From the NCBI RefSeq assembly GCF_000423885.1, contig NZ_AUIV01000014.1, positions 53,670 to 117,669 of the forward strand: DNA of 64,000 bases. Reading direction: 5' to 3'. The notes under the pieces are model-generated. The model made no database searches and was not told the DNA's origin. It was given only the letters and a program-made list of their open reading frames with translations. Source of the DNA: Thermomonas fusca DSM 15424 (lineage in GTDB: Bacteria > Pseudomonadota > Gammaproteobacteria > Xanthomonadales > Xanthomonadaceae). The translations under genes were made by a program, and so were the position numbers. Below are positions 34,912 to 43,649 of this stretch, piece by piece; positions within the stretch are counted from its first letter, which is position 1, and each line of letters opens with the position of its first letter.

Positions 34912-37900
34912 TCAGCCTCGCTCCGCATGCAACCCCAACGGATCCGCCATCGGCCGCGATCCCGGTGCCTGCGACGCCCTGCCCCGCACCCCCGGCTCGC
35001 GCAGCAACGCCACCTTCGCCGCGTGCGTATCGGCGGGCGCCAACCCCGGCAAAGCGCGGAACTCACCGCCCACCAACGATGCCACCGGCACGCCGTCGCG
35101 CAGCAGCAACCGCGCGCCCGGCTGGCGCGGCACCTTGTCGCCGGCCAGCAGGGTACCGGCCAGATTGAGCGGGTCGCTGGCTGACACCGCGATCATCACG
35201 CCATCATGCGGACGCTTGCGGATCGCGCGCAGCGCCGCCACCGCTTCCGGCAGGGCGAACTGCTGGCCAACCACACCGGCCAGGAAGCGCCCGCCGCGGA
35301 TCTCGCCCCGCGCTTCCAGCCGCTGGTACTCGCGCAGCAGTTCGCGCCAGGGCGGCAGCCACGCGGCTTCGCGTTCCAGCAGCCGCCAGCAGACCACGCC
35401 GTAGCGGCGCAGCAGCACGCGGGCGACGTGTTCGATGGCGGCGGGATCCTGCGCAGCCTCCGCCGCGGGCCGCACCATCAGGCTCCACCGCCCCGCATCC
35501 GCAATCCCGGTCAACGAAGCGCGGCGACCGTTGCGCGCATAGCTGGACGGCTTCTTCGCCGCCGGCAGCAGCAGCGCGCGCAGGCCGGAGAAGCTGTCGC
35601 AGCTGGCGCGGCCACGCGCAACCAGTTCGGCCAGCGCGTTCTCCAGCTCGGTTTCCAGCAGGCGCGCGGCGTCCAGCAGTTCCTCGAAGAACAGCGCACC
35701 GCGCTGGCGCAGGCAGTCCTCCACCTTCTGCGCGCGCGACGACAGCGGCGCGTCCTCGCCGGGCTGCTGACCGGCCGCCAACCCGGTCCACCGGCCCAGC
35801 TCCCGGCGCGGCAGCAGCACGATGGGCGCGGCGCGCACCAGCGTCGCCCCGCCCTCGCCACCCGTACGCAGGCGCGCCCATGCAATGCGCCCGGCGCCGC
35901 ACAGGTCGTCCAGCCAGGCGATGGAATAGTCCTTGACCCTGGCAAGCAGCAGCTCGCTTTCCCACGCGCCGGCGGCGGCCTCGAAGCCCTCCAGCTGCGC
36001 CAGCACGCCGGCCAGCGCATCCGGGCCCTGCACGCGCGTGGCAGGTGACAGCCGCTGCCAGTCGCACAGGAAGCGCACGTAGTCGCGCACGTCCACCGGC
36101 TCGATCTCGCGCCGCAGCCGCGCCACGGTGTTGCGGTGGATGCGTGCCAGCAGCAGCCGTTCGCACCACTCATCGCAGGCGGCGTCGGGGCGGAAGCGGC
36201 CGCGCATGGCGTAGCCCTCCTGCTCCAGCGCCATCAGCGCGAAATCGACCTCATCCGCTGGCACCGCCAGGATGGCGGCGAGCGCCTGCGCGGTGGTGAC
36301 CCCGGATGCGGACAGGCGGCTGCGCACCAGTTCGCGCAGGGCATCCTCGCGCGACCAGTCCGCGGCATAGCTGGCGGGGACCGCGACATCCGGCGCGATG
36401 GCCGCGTCCGGATGCAACGCGCGCAGCTGCGGCAGGCGCTCGGTGGCGGTCCACAGCCCTGCCGCGCCGGCATCCAGCACGGTGGCGCGCGCTTCTCCCG
36501 CCAGCCGCTCCAGCAACGGCAGCCAGCCCGATGCCTCGGCCTCGCCCGCCGTGACCACGCCCAGCGCCATCAGCGCGTCGTGCATCTCGTCCGAGGTCCC
36601 CGCCAGCGGCCAGGCATCCTCGGCCACCGCGTCGATCGCACCCGGATCGAGCCGGCCAAGGTCACCGGCCTGAGTGGCACCGCCGCGGCCGCGCGCGACC
36701 ACCGCCTGGGTGCGTCGCTCCTCCAGCGGTGCGTCATCGAGGAAGGCATACGGCCGCGCGCTCAGCACTTCGGCGGTGAACGGCGAGGGCCCGGTCAGAT
36801 CGCGCGCGGTCACCTGCACGTCGCCAGATTCCAGCCCGCGCAGCAGCGCCAGCCAGCCGTCCACGTCCATGGCCTCGAACAGGCAATCCTGCAGGGTCTG
36901 CGCCACCAGCGGGTGGTCGGGCACTTCGCGCTCGCCGACGATGTTTTCCAGGCACGCCACCTGGTCGGGGAACACCGTCGCCATCAGGTCTTCCGACTTC
37001 ATCCGCTGCAGCTGCGGCGGGACCTTCTTGCCGCCGGTGAAGCGCGGCAGCGCCAGCGCGGTGGTGGCATTCCAGCGGAAACGCGCCGGGAACAGCGGCG
37101 CGTCCAGCAGCGCCTGCACCAGCACGTCCTTGGCGCTGGCCGAATGCAGGTAGCCGATCACTTCGATCAGCGGGAAGCTGTGGCTGGTGGACAGCGACAG
37201 GATGATCGCGTCCTCGGTGGCCGCCGCCTGCAGCTCGAAGTTGAACTTGCGGCAGAAGCGCTTGCGCAGCGCCAGCCCCCAGGCCTTGTTGATCCGGCTG
37301 CCGTAGGGCGAATGGATCACCAGCTGGGTGCCGCCGGACTCGTCGAAGAAGCGCTCCAGCGCGATGTGCTGCTGGGTTGGCAGCATGCCGAAGCCGGCCA
37401 GCTGCGCGGCGGCGTAGGCGACGATCTGCGCGGCGGCGGATTCACCCAGCGCCAGTTCGTCGCGCAGCCAGCCCAGCGCCGCGGCTTCGCCTTCGCGCTC
37501 CAGTTTTTCCTGCAGCAGCGCGCGGAAGCGCGACACGCTGGCCGACAGCTCGATGCTGCGCCCCGGCGCCTCGCCCAGCCAGAACGGGATGCTGGGCGGC
37601 TGGCCCTGCGCGTCCTCCACCCGCACCCGGCCGCTTTCCACGCGCAGGATCCGGTAGCTGGCGTTGCCGAGCTGGAACACGTCGCCAGCGATGCTTTCGA
37701 TGGCGAAGTCTTCGTTGACGGTGCCGATCTGGATCGCCTGCGGCTCCAGCACCACCGCGTAGTCGCCGACGTCGGGGATGGTGCCGCCGGACTGCGTCGC
37801 GGTCAGGCGCGCGCCCTTGCGCCCGCGCAGCTTGCGGTGCACGGCGTCGCGATGCAGGTAGCTGGCGCGCTGGCCATAGCGGGTGGAAAAGCCCTCCGCC

Positions 37901-39279
37901 AGCATCTTCAGCAGGCCATCGAACTCCTCCCGCGGCAGCGACGCATACGGCCATGCCCGCCGCACCAGCGCGAACAGTTCGTCCTCGTCCCATTCGCGCG
38001 CCGCCACCTCGGCCACGATCTGCTGCGCCAGCACGTCGCGCGGCGCCGGCGGCATGATCAGCGCATCCAGTTCGCCGCGGCGCACGCTGTCCAGCAGGGC
38101 CGCGCATTCCATCAGCTCGTCGCGGGTGGCGGCGAACAACCTCCCCTTGGGCACGCCGCCGACCTGGTGGCCGGCACGCCCCACCCGCTGCAGGAAGGCG
38201 GCGATGCTGCGCGGCGACCCGATCTGGCAAACCAGCTCGACATCGCCGATATCGATGCCCAGCTCCAGCGAGGCAGTCGCCACCAACACCTTCAGCCCGC
38301 CGCGCTTGAGCCGCTGCTCGGCATCCAGCCGCAGCTCCTTGGCCAGCGAACCGTGGTGCGCGGCCACGTGCTCCTTGCCCAGCAACTCGCCGAGGTGGCG
38401 GGCCGCGCGCTCCGCCATCCGGCGGGTATTGACGAAGACCAGGGTGGTCGCGTGCTGCTCCACCAGTTCGGCGATGCGCGAGTACACCAGCTCCCACTGC
38501 GCGTTCGACATCACCGCCTCCAGCGGTACCGGCGGCAGTTCCAGCGCAAGATCGCGCTGGCGCGCGTGGCCGATATCGACGATGGCGCAATCGCGTGCGC
38601 CTGCACCTGTCAGGAACTTCGCCACTTCCTCGATCGGCTTCTGCGTCGCCGACAGCCCGACGCGCGTGGCCCGCCGCCCGGTCAGCGCGTCCAGCCGCTC
38701 CAGCGACAGCGCCAGGTGGCTGCCGCGCTTGTTCTGCACCAGCGCGTGGATTTCGTCGACGATCACCGTGCGCACGCCGGCCAGCATCGCCCGCCCGGAC
38801 TCCGAGCCCAGCAGCACGTAAAGCGATTCCGGGGTGGTGGCGAGGATGTGCGGCGGCCGCTTGCGATGCAGGGCGCGCTCGGACTGCGGCGTGTCGCCGG
38901 TGCGCACCGCCGTGCGGATGGCGACGTCCGGCAGGCCCAGCGCTGCCAGCTCGGCGCGGATGCCCTCCAGCGGCGCGTCCAGGTTGATGTGGATGTCGTT
39001 GGACAGTGCCTTCAGCGGCGAGACGTACAGCACCAGGGTGGTATCCGGCAGCCCCTGCGACAGGCCTTCCCGCACCAGCGCGTCGATCGCGGTGAGGAAG
39101 GCGGTCAGGGTCTTGCCCGAGCCGGTAGGCGCGGCCACCAGGGTGTCGCGGCCGGCGGCAATGGCCGGCCAGGCCGCGATCTGCGCCTGCGTGGGCGCCG
39201 GAAACGCGTGCGCGAACCAGCCGGCGACAGCGGGATGGAGGCCGCCCAGGGCTGCATGCAGCGGCACTTGCTCAGGCAT
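34912..39279 (-). CDS. Lhr-family DEAD/DEAH-box ATP-dependent helicase
   Basis: About 1455 residues. The helicase core has Walker A AAPTGSGKT (Lys56), VSPLKALSND, ATTPESLYVLL, Walker B VDEIHALVQNKRG, LSATQKP, LVFVNTRRMAE and QRVGRAGH. After the core come the winged-helix and the large C-terminal domain of bacterial Lhr (long helicase related), including YLHRDAVHRKLRGRKGARL and the C-terminal SGLRALLLPA region. Lhr unwinds DNA or RNA:DNA hybrids 3'-5' and is linked to DNA repair. The start at 39279 was chosen as the Met nearest conserved sequence; a 25-residue longer form is open. No Shine-Dalgarno decides it. Confidence 0.9.
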   Translation of the reverse strand: MPEQVPLHAALGGLHPAVAGWFAHAFPAPTQAQIAAWPAIAAGRDTLVAAPTGSGKTLTAFLTAIDALVREGLSQGLPDTTLVLYVSPLKALSNDIHINLDAPLEGIRAELAALGLPDVAIRTAVRTGDTPQSERALHRKRPPHILATTPESLYVLLGSESGRAMLAGVRTVIVDEIHALVQNKRGSHLALSLERLDALTGRRATRVGLSATQKPIEEVAKFLTGAGARDCAIVDIGHARQRDLALELPPVPLEAVMSNAQWELVYSRIAELVEQHATTLVFVNTRRMAERAARHLGELLGKEHVAAHHGSLAKELRLDAEQRLKRGGLKVLVATASLELGIDIGDVELVCQIGSPRSIAAFLQRVGRAGHQVGGVPKGRLFAATRDELMECAALLDSVRRGELDALIMPPAPRDVLAQQIVAEVAAREWDEDELFALVRRAWPYASLPREEFDGLLKMLAEGFSTRYGQRASYLHRDAVHRKLRGRKGARLTATQSGGTIPDVGDYAVVLEPQAIQIGTVNEDFAIESIAGDVFQLGNASYRILRVESGRVRVEDAQGQPPSIPFWLGEAPGRSIELSASVSRFRALLQEKLEREGEAAALGWLRDELALGESAAAQIVAYAAAQLAGFGMLPTQQHIALERFFDESGGTQLVIHSPYGSRINKAWGLALRKRFCRKFNFELQAAATEDAIILSLSTSHSFPLIEVIGYLHSASAKDVLVQALLDAPLFPARFRWNATTALALPRFTGGKKVPPQLQRMKSEDLMATVFPDQVACLENIVGEREVPDHPLVAQTLQDCLFEAMDVDGWLALLRGLESGDVQVTARDLTGPSPFTAEVLSARPYAFLDDAPLEERRTQAVVARGRGGATQAGDLGRLDPGAIDAVAEDAWPLAGTSDEMHDALMALGVVTAGEAEASGWLPLLERLAGEARATVLDAGAAGLWTATERLPQLRALHPDAAIAPDVAVPASYAADWSREDALRELVRSRLSASGVTTAQALAAILAVPADEVDFALMALEQEGYAMRGRFRPDAACDEWCERLLLARIHRNTVARLRREIEPVDVRDYVRFLCDWQRLSPATRVQGPDALAGVLAQLEGFEAAAGAWESELLLARVKDYSIAWLDDLCGAGRIAWARLRTGGEGGATLVRAAPIVLLPRRELGRWTGLAAGQQPGEDAPLSSRAQKVEDCLRQRGALFFEELLDAARLLETELENALAELVARGRASCDSFSGLRALLLPAAKKPSSYARNGRRASLTGIADAGRWSLMVRPAAEAAQDPAAIEHVARVLLRRYGVVCWRLLEREAAWLPPWRELLREYQRLEARGEIRGGRFLAGVVGQQFALPEAVAALRAIRKRPHDGVMIAVSASDPLNLAGTLLAGDKVPRQPGARLLLRDGVPVASLVGGEFRALPGLAPADTHAAKVALLREPGVRGRASQAPGSRPMADPLGLHAERG

Positions 39280-39393
39280 GCCGGCATTATCCGTCGCCCC
39301 GGGAGGCGTCGGATGAATGGCGTGCTGAAAGGCGAAGCGGATCTGCGCGTTCACCCCCGCAGGCTGCGGCGCGTGTGTCTCACCGGCTGCGAC

Positions 39394-40530
39394 TCAGCGG
39401 ATCTCCTGCAGTCCGCCCGGCACCCCGCGCGGTGACAGAAGCAGCTGCCAGAGCTGGTTGCGGCGCACCCGGAAGCTGGCCATCGATGCCGCCAGGTAGA
39501 ACCGCCACATGCGCCGGAAGCGCGTGTCGTAGCGCGGCGGAAGGCGCTCCCAGGCGGCCTCGACATTGGCCCGCCAGGCCTGCAGGGTGCGGTCGTAGTC
39601 GGGGCCGAAACCATGCCAATCCTCCACCACGAATCGCCCCTCCAGCGCCGCGGCGATTTGCGCGGCCGACGGAATCATCGAATTGGGAAAGATGTAGCGG
39701 GCGATCCACGGGTCGGTGTGGCGGGTCGAGGCATTGCTGCCGATGCAGTGCAGCAGCGCCAGCCCGCCGTGCTCTCCTGCCGGGTCGAGGCTGCGCCGGG
39801 CCACGTCGAAAAAGGTGGCGTAATTGCGCGCACCGACGTGCTCGAACATGCCGATGGACAGCACCCGGTCGAACGCGTTTGGCTCGATATGGCGGTAATC
39901 CTGCAGCCGGATCTCCACCGGCAGGCCCGCGCACAGCTCGCGTGCATAGGCCGCCTGCTCGGCGGAGATGGTCACCCCCACTCCCTGCACGCCGTAGCGT
40001 TCGGCCGCGAATTTCAGCGCCTCGCCCCAGCCGCAGCCGATGTCCAGCAGGCGCTGCCCCGGGCGCAGCCGCAGCTTGCGGCAGACCAGGTCGAGCTTGG
40101 CTTCCTGCGCGGCGTCGAGATCCTGCGCATCGCGCCAGTAGCCGCAGCTGTAGATCAACCGCTTGCCGAGCATGGCGGCGTAGAGGTCGTTGCCCAGATC
40201 GTAGTGGCGCCTGCCGACCTCGCGGCTGCGGCGCTCCGCCTGCAGATTGAGCAGCCGCGCGCGAAGGTTGTCAGCCAGGCTGGCCAGGCCGTGCACGCGC
40301 TCGTCGAGCTGCGCCGCCAACAGCCGGGCCAGCATGCCATCCAGCGACGCCACGTCCCACCAGCCGTCCATCCACGTCTCGCCCAGCCCAAGCGAACCCT
40401 GCGCCAGCACCCGGGAATAAAAGCGCTGGTCGTGGATTGCCGGGTCGCATTCGCCGCCGCCATCCGGATGGATATCGGCGCCGGCCAGCAGCGCGGCCAC
40501 GCGGTCTCGGAGCGGATGGATCGCAGGCAT
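39394..40530 (-). CDS. cfa: Cyclopropane-fatty-acyl-phospholipid synthase
   Basis: A 378-residue SAM-dependent enzyme that cyclopropanates unsaturated acyl chains of membrane phospholipids, usually on entry into stationary phase. The SAM motif is LLDIGCGWGEALKFAAERYG. Also typical are YDLGNDLYAAMLG, LIYSCGYW, SIGMFEHVGARNY and IARYIFPNSMIPS. Length matches E. coli Cfa (382). It stands between the helicase gene and a lipoprotein gene on the same strand, with 39 nt to the latter. Confidence 0.94.
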   Translation of the reverse strand: MPAIHPLRDRVAALLAGADIHPDGGGECDPAIHDQRFYSRVLAQGSLGLGETWMDGWWDVASLDGMLARLLAAQLDERVHGLASLADNLRARLLNLQAERRSREVGRRHYDLGNDLYAAMLGKRLIYSCGYWRDAQDLDAAQEAKLDLVCRKLRLRPGQRLLDIGCGWGEALKFAAERYGVQGVGVTISAEQAAYARELCAGLPVEIRLQDYRHIEPNAFDRVLSIGMFEHVGARNYATFFDVARRSLDPAGEHGGLALLHCIGSNASTRHTDPWIARYIFPNSMIPSAAQIAAALEGRFVVEDWHGFGPDYDRTLQAWRANVEAAWERLPPRYDTRFRRMWRFYLAASMASFRVRRNQLWQLLLSPRGVPGGLQEIR

Positions 40531-40569
40531 GTTCGCCTCCGACCGCCAGCTTAGCGCAGCCCGGTGAGG

Positions 40570-41406
40570 TCAGCCCTGACGGAACAGCGGGCGATATTCG
40601 GCGGCCACCAGCGGCAGCAGCACCCGCGCCGGCACGTCGACGGTGACGGTGCCCTCCACGTACGGGGCGACCTGGTACGGCGGGAACACGAAGCGCAGCG
40701 CGCGGATGCTGCCATCGGCGTTCATCACCGGCTCGAAGCGGGCGAAATTCGCCGCCGACGGCGCGGTGCCGTCATCGATCATCCGGCTGCGCAACGACAT
40801 CTGCCCGGCACGGGCGTCGCCCTCCAGCGCCTCCTCATCCAGCGATGCCGACAGCCCGGTCATCAGCTGCTCGCGCACGTAGGCGGAAACCGGCGTCCAG
40901 CCGTCGGCGGCGGGGATCAGCTGCTCCGCCGCCAGCATCTGCTGCAGCTGCGGCAGCCACACGAAGCGCTCCACCAGCGGGGCGCCGTGCGCGCCCCCCG
41001 TGTAGGTACTACCGTCGGCGGCCACCGCCACCACCCGCGGGGTCGCAACCACCATGCTGAACTGCAGGCTGAGGTCGTACGGCGCGCGCGGTTTCGCCCC
41101 CTTGAGTCCGGCGACGGCCTGCATCAATTCGGCCCGCGCCGCTTCCGCATAGGCATGCAGCGCCTGCGCCAACGGCGGGTAGGCAGCAGCCTGCGACGGG
41201 TAGCTGATGCCGACGATGTAGCCCGGCGTGGTCTCGATGACGTCCTTCAATGCCGGCGGCGCGGCGGGCACGGCAGCCGTGGCGGTTTGTCCCGGTGCAG
41301 GCGCGGCAGCGGCAGGCGGCGTATCGCCGCGGTTGCAGCCCGCCAGCAGGACCAGCAGCATGGCGAAGACCGCGGCGCGTGAACTCGGACGAAGGGAATC
41401 GCTCAT
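40570..41406 (-). CDS. DUF3298/RsiV-like lipoprotein
   Basis: A 278-residue protein. The signal peptide ends in lipobox LLAGC, so it is a lipid-anchored envelope protein. The body has the DUF4163/DUF3298 pattern: LSLQFSMVVATPRVVAVAAD, the TYTGGAHGAPLVERFVWLP core (a glycine-histidine motif typical of the family) and PYQVAPYVEGTVTVDVP near the end. Related domains in RsiV bind lysozyme, but most relatives have no known role. ATG 41406 directly precedes the signal peptide. Confidence 0.8.
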   Translation of the reverse strand: MSDSLRPSSRAAVFAMLLVLLAGCNRGDTPPAAAAPAPGQTATAAVPAAPPALKDVIETTPGYIVGISYPSQAAAYPPLAQALHAYAEAARAELMQAVAGLKGAKPRAPYDLSLQFSMVVATPRVVAVAADGSTYTGGAHGAPLVERFVWLPQLQQMLAAEQLIPAADGWTPVSAYVREQLMTGLSASLDEEALEGDARAGQMSLRSRMIDDGTAPSAANFARFEPVMNADGSIRALRFVFPPYQVAPYVEGTVTVDVPARVLLPLVAAEYRPLFRQG

Positions 41407-41524
41407 GGCGGAACAGGGGATTGGAGAAGTGGCCGGGGGACCGCACGCATAGTTTGGCATGCACACCGCAGGCATCCCTCACCGGGCCTTGCCCGCCCGC
41501 ATTTTTTCAAAGCCCCGGAAACGA

Positions 41525-41550
41525 CAAAGCCCGGCCGAAGCCGGGCTTTG
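41525..41550 (-). terminator. Intrinsic terminator of the cold-shock gene
   Basis: CAAAGCCCGGC (41525-41535) and GCCGGGCTTTG (41540-41550) form an 11-bp stem with a 4-nt loop, 22 nt downstream of the cold-shock gene stop. The T-run on the minus strand is short and interrupted (CTTTGTCGTTTC). Confidence 0.8.
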
Positions 41551-41572
41551 CGTGCGCCAAGGCGCAGGCGAA

Positions 41573-41782
41573 TTACTCCGCCTGCACTTCGTCGGCCTGC
41601 AGGCCCTTCTGGCCCTGCACGACCTTGAAGGAGACCTTCTGGCCTTCCTGCAGGGACTTGAAGCCGTTGCCCTGGATCGAGCGGAAGTGGACGAAAACGT
41701 CCGGGCCGCTTTCCGGGGTGATGAAGCCGAAGCCCTTGGCGTCGTTGAACCACTTGACGGTGCCGGTCTGACGATCAGACAT
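41573..41782 (-). CDS. Cold-shock domain protein (CspA family)
   Basis: A 69-residue single cold-shock domain. RNP1 is KGFGFITPE and RNP2 is VFVHF, with VKWFNDAKGFG as the N-terminal strand. Such proteins bind single-stranded RNA/DNA and melt secondary structure. GGAG lies 8 nt before the ATG. The gene is monocistronic, with its own terminator and a leader of up to 221 nt, as in temperature-controlled csp genes. Whether this copy is cold-induced cannot be read from the sequence. Confidence 0.95.
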   Translation of the reverse strand: MSDRQTGTVKWFNDAKGFGFITPESGPDVFVHFRSIQGNGFKSLQEGQKVSFKVVQGQKGLQADEVQAE

Positions 41783-42003
41783 GTTGTTACTCCATTGAAC
41801 AGTTGGTCATGTAAACACGGCTGGCGATACCGGCCGCGACTGTCGAGCAAGGGGTAACGCACACGATGAGCGGATCACGACGGATCTACCACATCGGGTC
41901 ACGATGTACCGTGATCCCGCTTGAAACAGTGGGCGAACCTTAACCTGTTTTTGACGGCAATGGAGCATTCCCGCGAAGATTTTTTTCGGCCAGTCGCGAA
42001 TGC
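41783..42003 (-). promoter_or_regulatory. Long 5' leader/promoter region of the cold-shock gene
   Basis: The 221-nt gap between the pseudouridine synthase stop and the csp start has no ORF. It is richer in A+T than its surroundings and contains overlapping inverted repeats, such as ACATCG/CGATGT and near-matching GGATCACG/CGTGACCC around 41875-41920. A leader able to refold fits the known RNA-thermosensor behaviour of cspA mRNAs, but the structure is inferred. Confidence 0.4.
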
Positions 42004-42720
42004 TTACCAGTCGGCGTGATCGGGCAGCAAACCGCGCAACTCGGGGTCGGTGAGGTTCCGCCATTGGCCAGGCTTCAGGTGCCCCAGCTTGACGTTGCCG
42101 ATCCGCGCCCGGTGCAGTTGCTTGACCCGGTAGCCGAAGTGGGCGGCCATCAGCCGGATCTGCCGGTTCAGGCCCTGGGTGAGCACGATGCGGAAGCCGA
42201 ATCGGCCCAGCCGGCCGGTCTTGCAGGGCAGCGTCGCCTCGCCGTGCACCGGCACCCCGCCGCGGGCCATGGCGCGCAGGAAATCGTCGGTGACCGCGTT
42301 GTTCACCGCCACCAGGTATTCCTTCTCCAGCTTGTTCTCGGCGCGCAGGATGCGGTTGACGATGTCGCCGTTGCTGGTCAGCAGGATCAGGCCTTCGGAA
42401 TCCTTGTCCAGCCGGCCGATCGGGAAGATCCGCTGCTCGTGGCCGACGAACTCGACGATATTGCCCTTGACCGCCTCGTCGGTGGTGCAGGTGATGCCCA
42501 CCGGCTTGTTCAGCGCGATGTAGATGTGCCGGCGCTTGCCCTTGGCGGCCACGCGGGCGGCCAGTGGATTGCCGTCGATACGAACTTCGTCGTCCTCCCC
42601 GACTTCGGCGCCAATGCGGGCGCGGATGCCGTTCACGGTGACGCGACCCTCGGCGATCAGGCGGTCGGCCTCGCGGCGGGAGCAGTGGCCGGTATCGGCG
42701 ATGTGTCGGTTGAGGCGCAT
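42004..42720 (-). CDS. rluF: rRNA pseudouridine synthase, RsuA/RluF family
   Basis: A 238-residue protein. The N-terminal S4 RNA-binding domain (MRLNRHIADTGHCSRREADR) is followed by the synthase domain, with the catalytic Asp in FPIGRLDKDSEGLILLTSNG and the second motif QGLNRQIRLMAAHFGYRVK. This pattern (NRQIRRM-like and short length) is closest to RluF, which modifies 23S rRNA U2604; RluB/RluE/RsuA are alternatives. It is probably monocistronic or first in a short minus-strand unit. Confidence 0.82.
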   Translation of the reverse strand: MRLNRHIADTGHCSRREADRLIAEGRVTVNGIRARIGAEVGEDDEVRIDGNPLAARVAAKGKRRHIYIALNKPVGITCTTDEAVKGNIVEFVGHEQRIFPIGRLDKDSEGLILLTSNGDIVNRILRAENKLEKEYLVAVNNAVTDDFLRAMARGGVPVHGEATLPCKTGRLGRFGFRIVLTQGLNRQIRLMAAHFGYRVKQLHRARIGNVKLGHLKPGQWRNLTDPELRGLLPDHADW

Positions 42721-42750
42721 GGGGCGGGCATTCTACCCGTCCCAGCCGGC

Positions 42751-43023
42751 TCAGGCGCGCAGCGCGTCGAATTCCGGGTGTCGGCGCATCCAGGTGTCGG
42801 CGTAGGAGCACTGCGGATCGACCTTCAGCCCGGCATCGCGGGCATAGGCCAACGCCGCCCGCACCAGCTCGCTGGCGATCCCGCGGCCACCGATTTCGGG
42901 CGGCACGATGGTGTGGGTGATGGTCAGGCGGCCTTCGTTCTCGATGTAGTCGAGGCGTGCGGCGTGGCCTTCGGCCTGGGTGACGAACCGCTGTTCGGGG
43001 ACTTCGTGGAGGATCTCGGTCAT
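42751..43023 (-). CDS. GNAT-like N-acetyltransferase, YjdJ type
   Basis: A 90-residue single-domain protein. IVPPEIGGRGIASELVRAAL is the acetyl-CoA loop, and DPQCSYADTWMRRHPEF the conserved C-terminal segment of the short YjdJ/Gtn10-like acetyltransferases. The substrate is unknown. It lies 30 nt upstream of the pseudouridine synthase gene start and 23 nt downstream of the rhomboid gene on the same strand. Confidence 0.85.
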   Translation of the reverse strand: MTEILHEVPEQRFVTQAEGHAARLDYIENEGRLTITHTIVPPEIGGRGIASELVRAALAYARDAGLKVDPQCSYADTWMRRHPEFDALRA

Positions 43024-43046
43024 TGCTGTTCTCCGTGTTTGCGGGC

Positions 43047-43646
43047 CTATCCCAGCAGGCTGCGCGTGAAGTGGCCGGCAACGCCGGGCCGCAGCAGCAG
43101 GGTGAACAGCACGCCGTAGGCCGCGCCCCACAGGTGCGCGCTGTGGTTGACGTTGCCGCCGCCGCGCCGGTCCATCCAGATGCTGTAGCCCACGTACAGC
43201 AGCGCGAACAGGAAAGCCGGGATCGGCAGCGGGATCGGGAAGATGATCAGCTTCGACCACGGGTCGAACAGGATCGCCGCGAACAGCACCGCCGCCACCC
43301 CGCCGGAGGCACCGAGGCTGCGGTAGTTCGGGTCGCGCTGGTGCTTCATGTAGGTGGGCAGGATCGAGACCACGATCGCCGACAGGTAGAACAGCAGGTA
43401 GCCGAGCGGCGAAATCCATTCGGAAAACACCCGCTCCACCTGCATGCCGAACGACCACAGGGTGATCATGTTGAACAGCAGGTGGGTCCAGTCGGCGTGG
43501 ATGAAGCCGTAACCCAGCAGGCGGTCGTACTGGCGGCTGCGGGTGACCGCCGGCGGCCACAGGATCAGCCGGCCCAGCAGGCGCTGGTCGTTGAAGGCGC
43601 GCCAGCTGACCAGCACGGTGGCGGCGATGATGGCGAGGGTGAACAT
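43047..43646 (-). CDS. Rhomboid-family intramembrane serine protease
   Basis: A 199-residue membrane protein with about six hydrophobic segments. The catalytic Ser is in GASGGVAAV and the catalytic His in NHSAHLWGAAYG. The HLLFNM segment in the second helix matches the conserved HxxxN of rhomboids. It cleaves transmembrane substrates within the bilayer; the substrate is unknown. It ends 23 nt before the acetyltransferase gene and starts 3 nt after the peptide transporter stop, so the three are probably co-transcribed. Confidence 0.9.
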   Translation of the reverse strand: MFTLAIIAATVLVSWRAFNDQRLLGRLILWPPAVTRSRQYDRLLGYGFIHADWTHLLFNMITLWSFGMQVERVFSEWISPLGYLLFYLSAIVVSILPTYMKHQRDPNYRSLGASGGVAAVLFAAILFDPWSKLIIFPIPLPIPAFLFALLYVGYSIWMDRRGGGNVNHSAHLWGAAYGVLFTLLLRPGVAGHFTRSLLG

Positions 43647-43649
43647 GGC

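Noticed and set aside
36136..39435. A very long open frame (about 1100 codons) on the plus strand opposite the helicase gene
   Set aside because: It has low-complexity Arg/Gln/Ala composition typical of the complement of a GC-rich gene, no family motifs, and the opposite strand encodes a complete Lhr-type helicase. The same applies to other long antisense frames, for example opposite the symporter, thrA and the peptidase genes.
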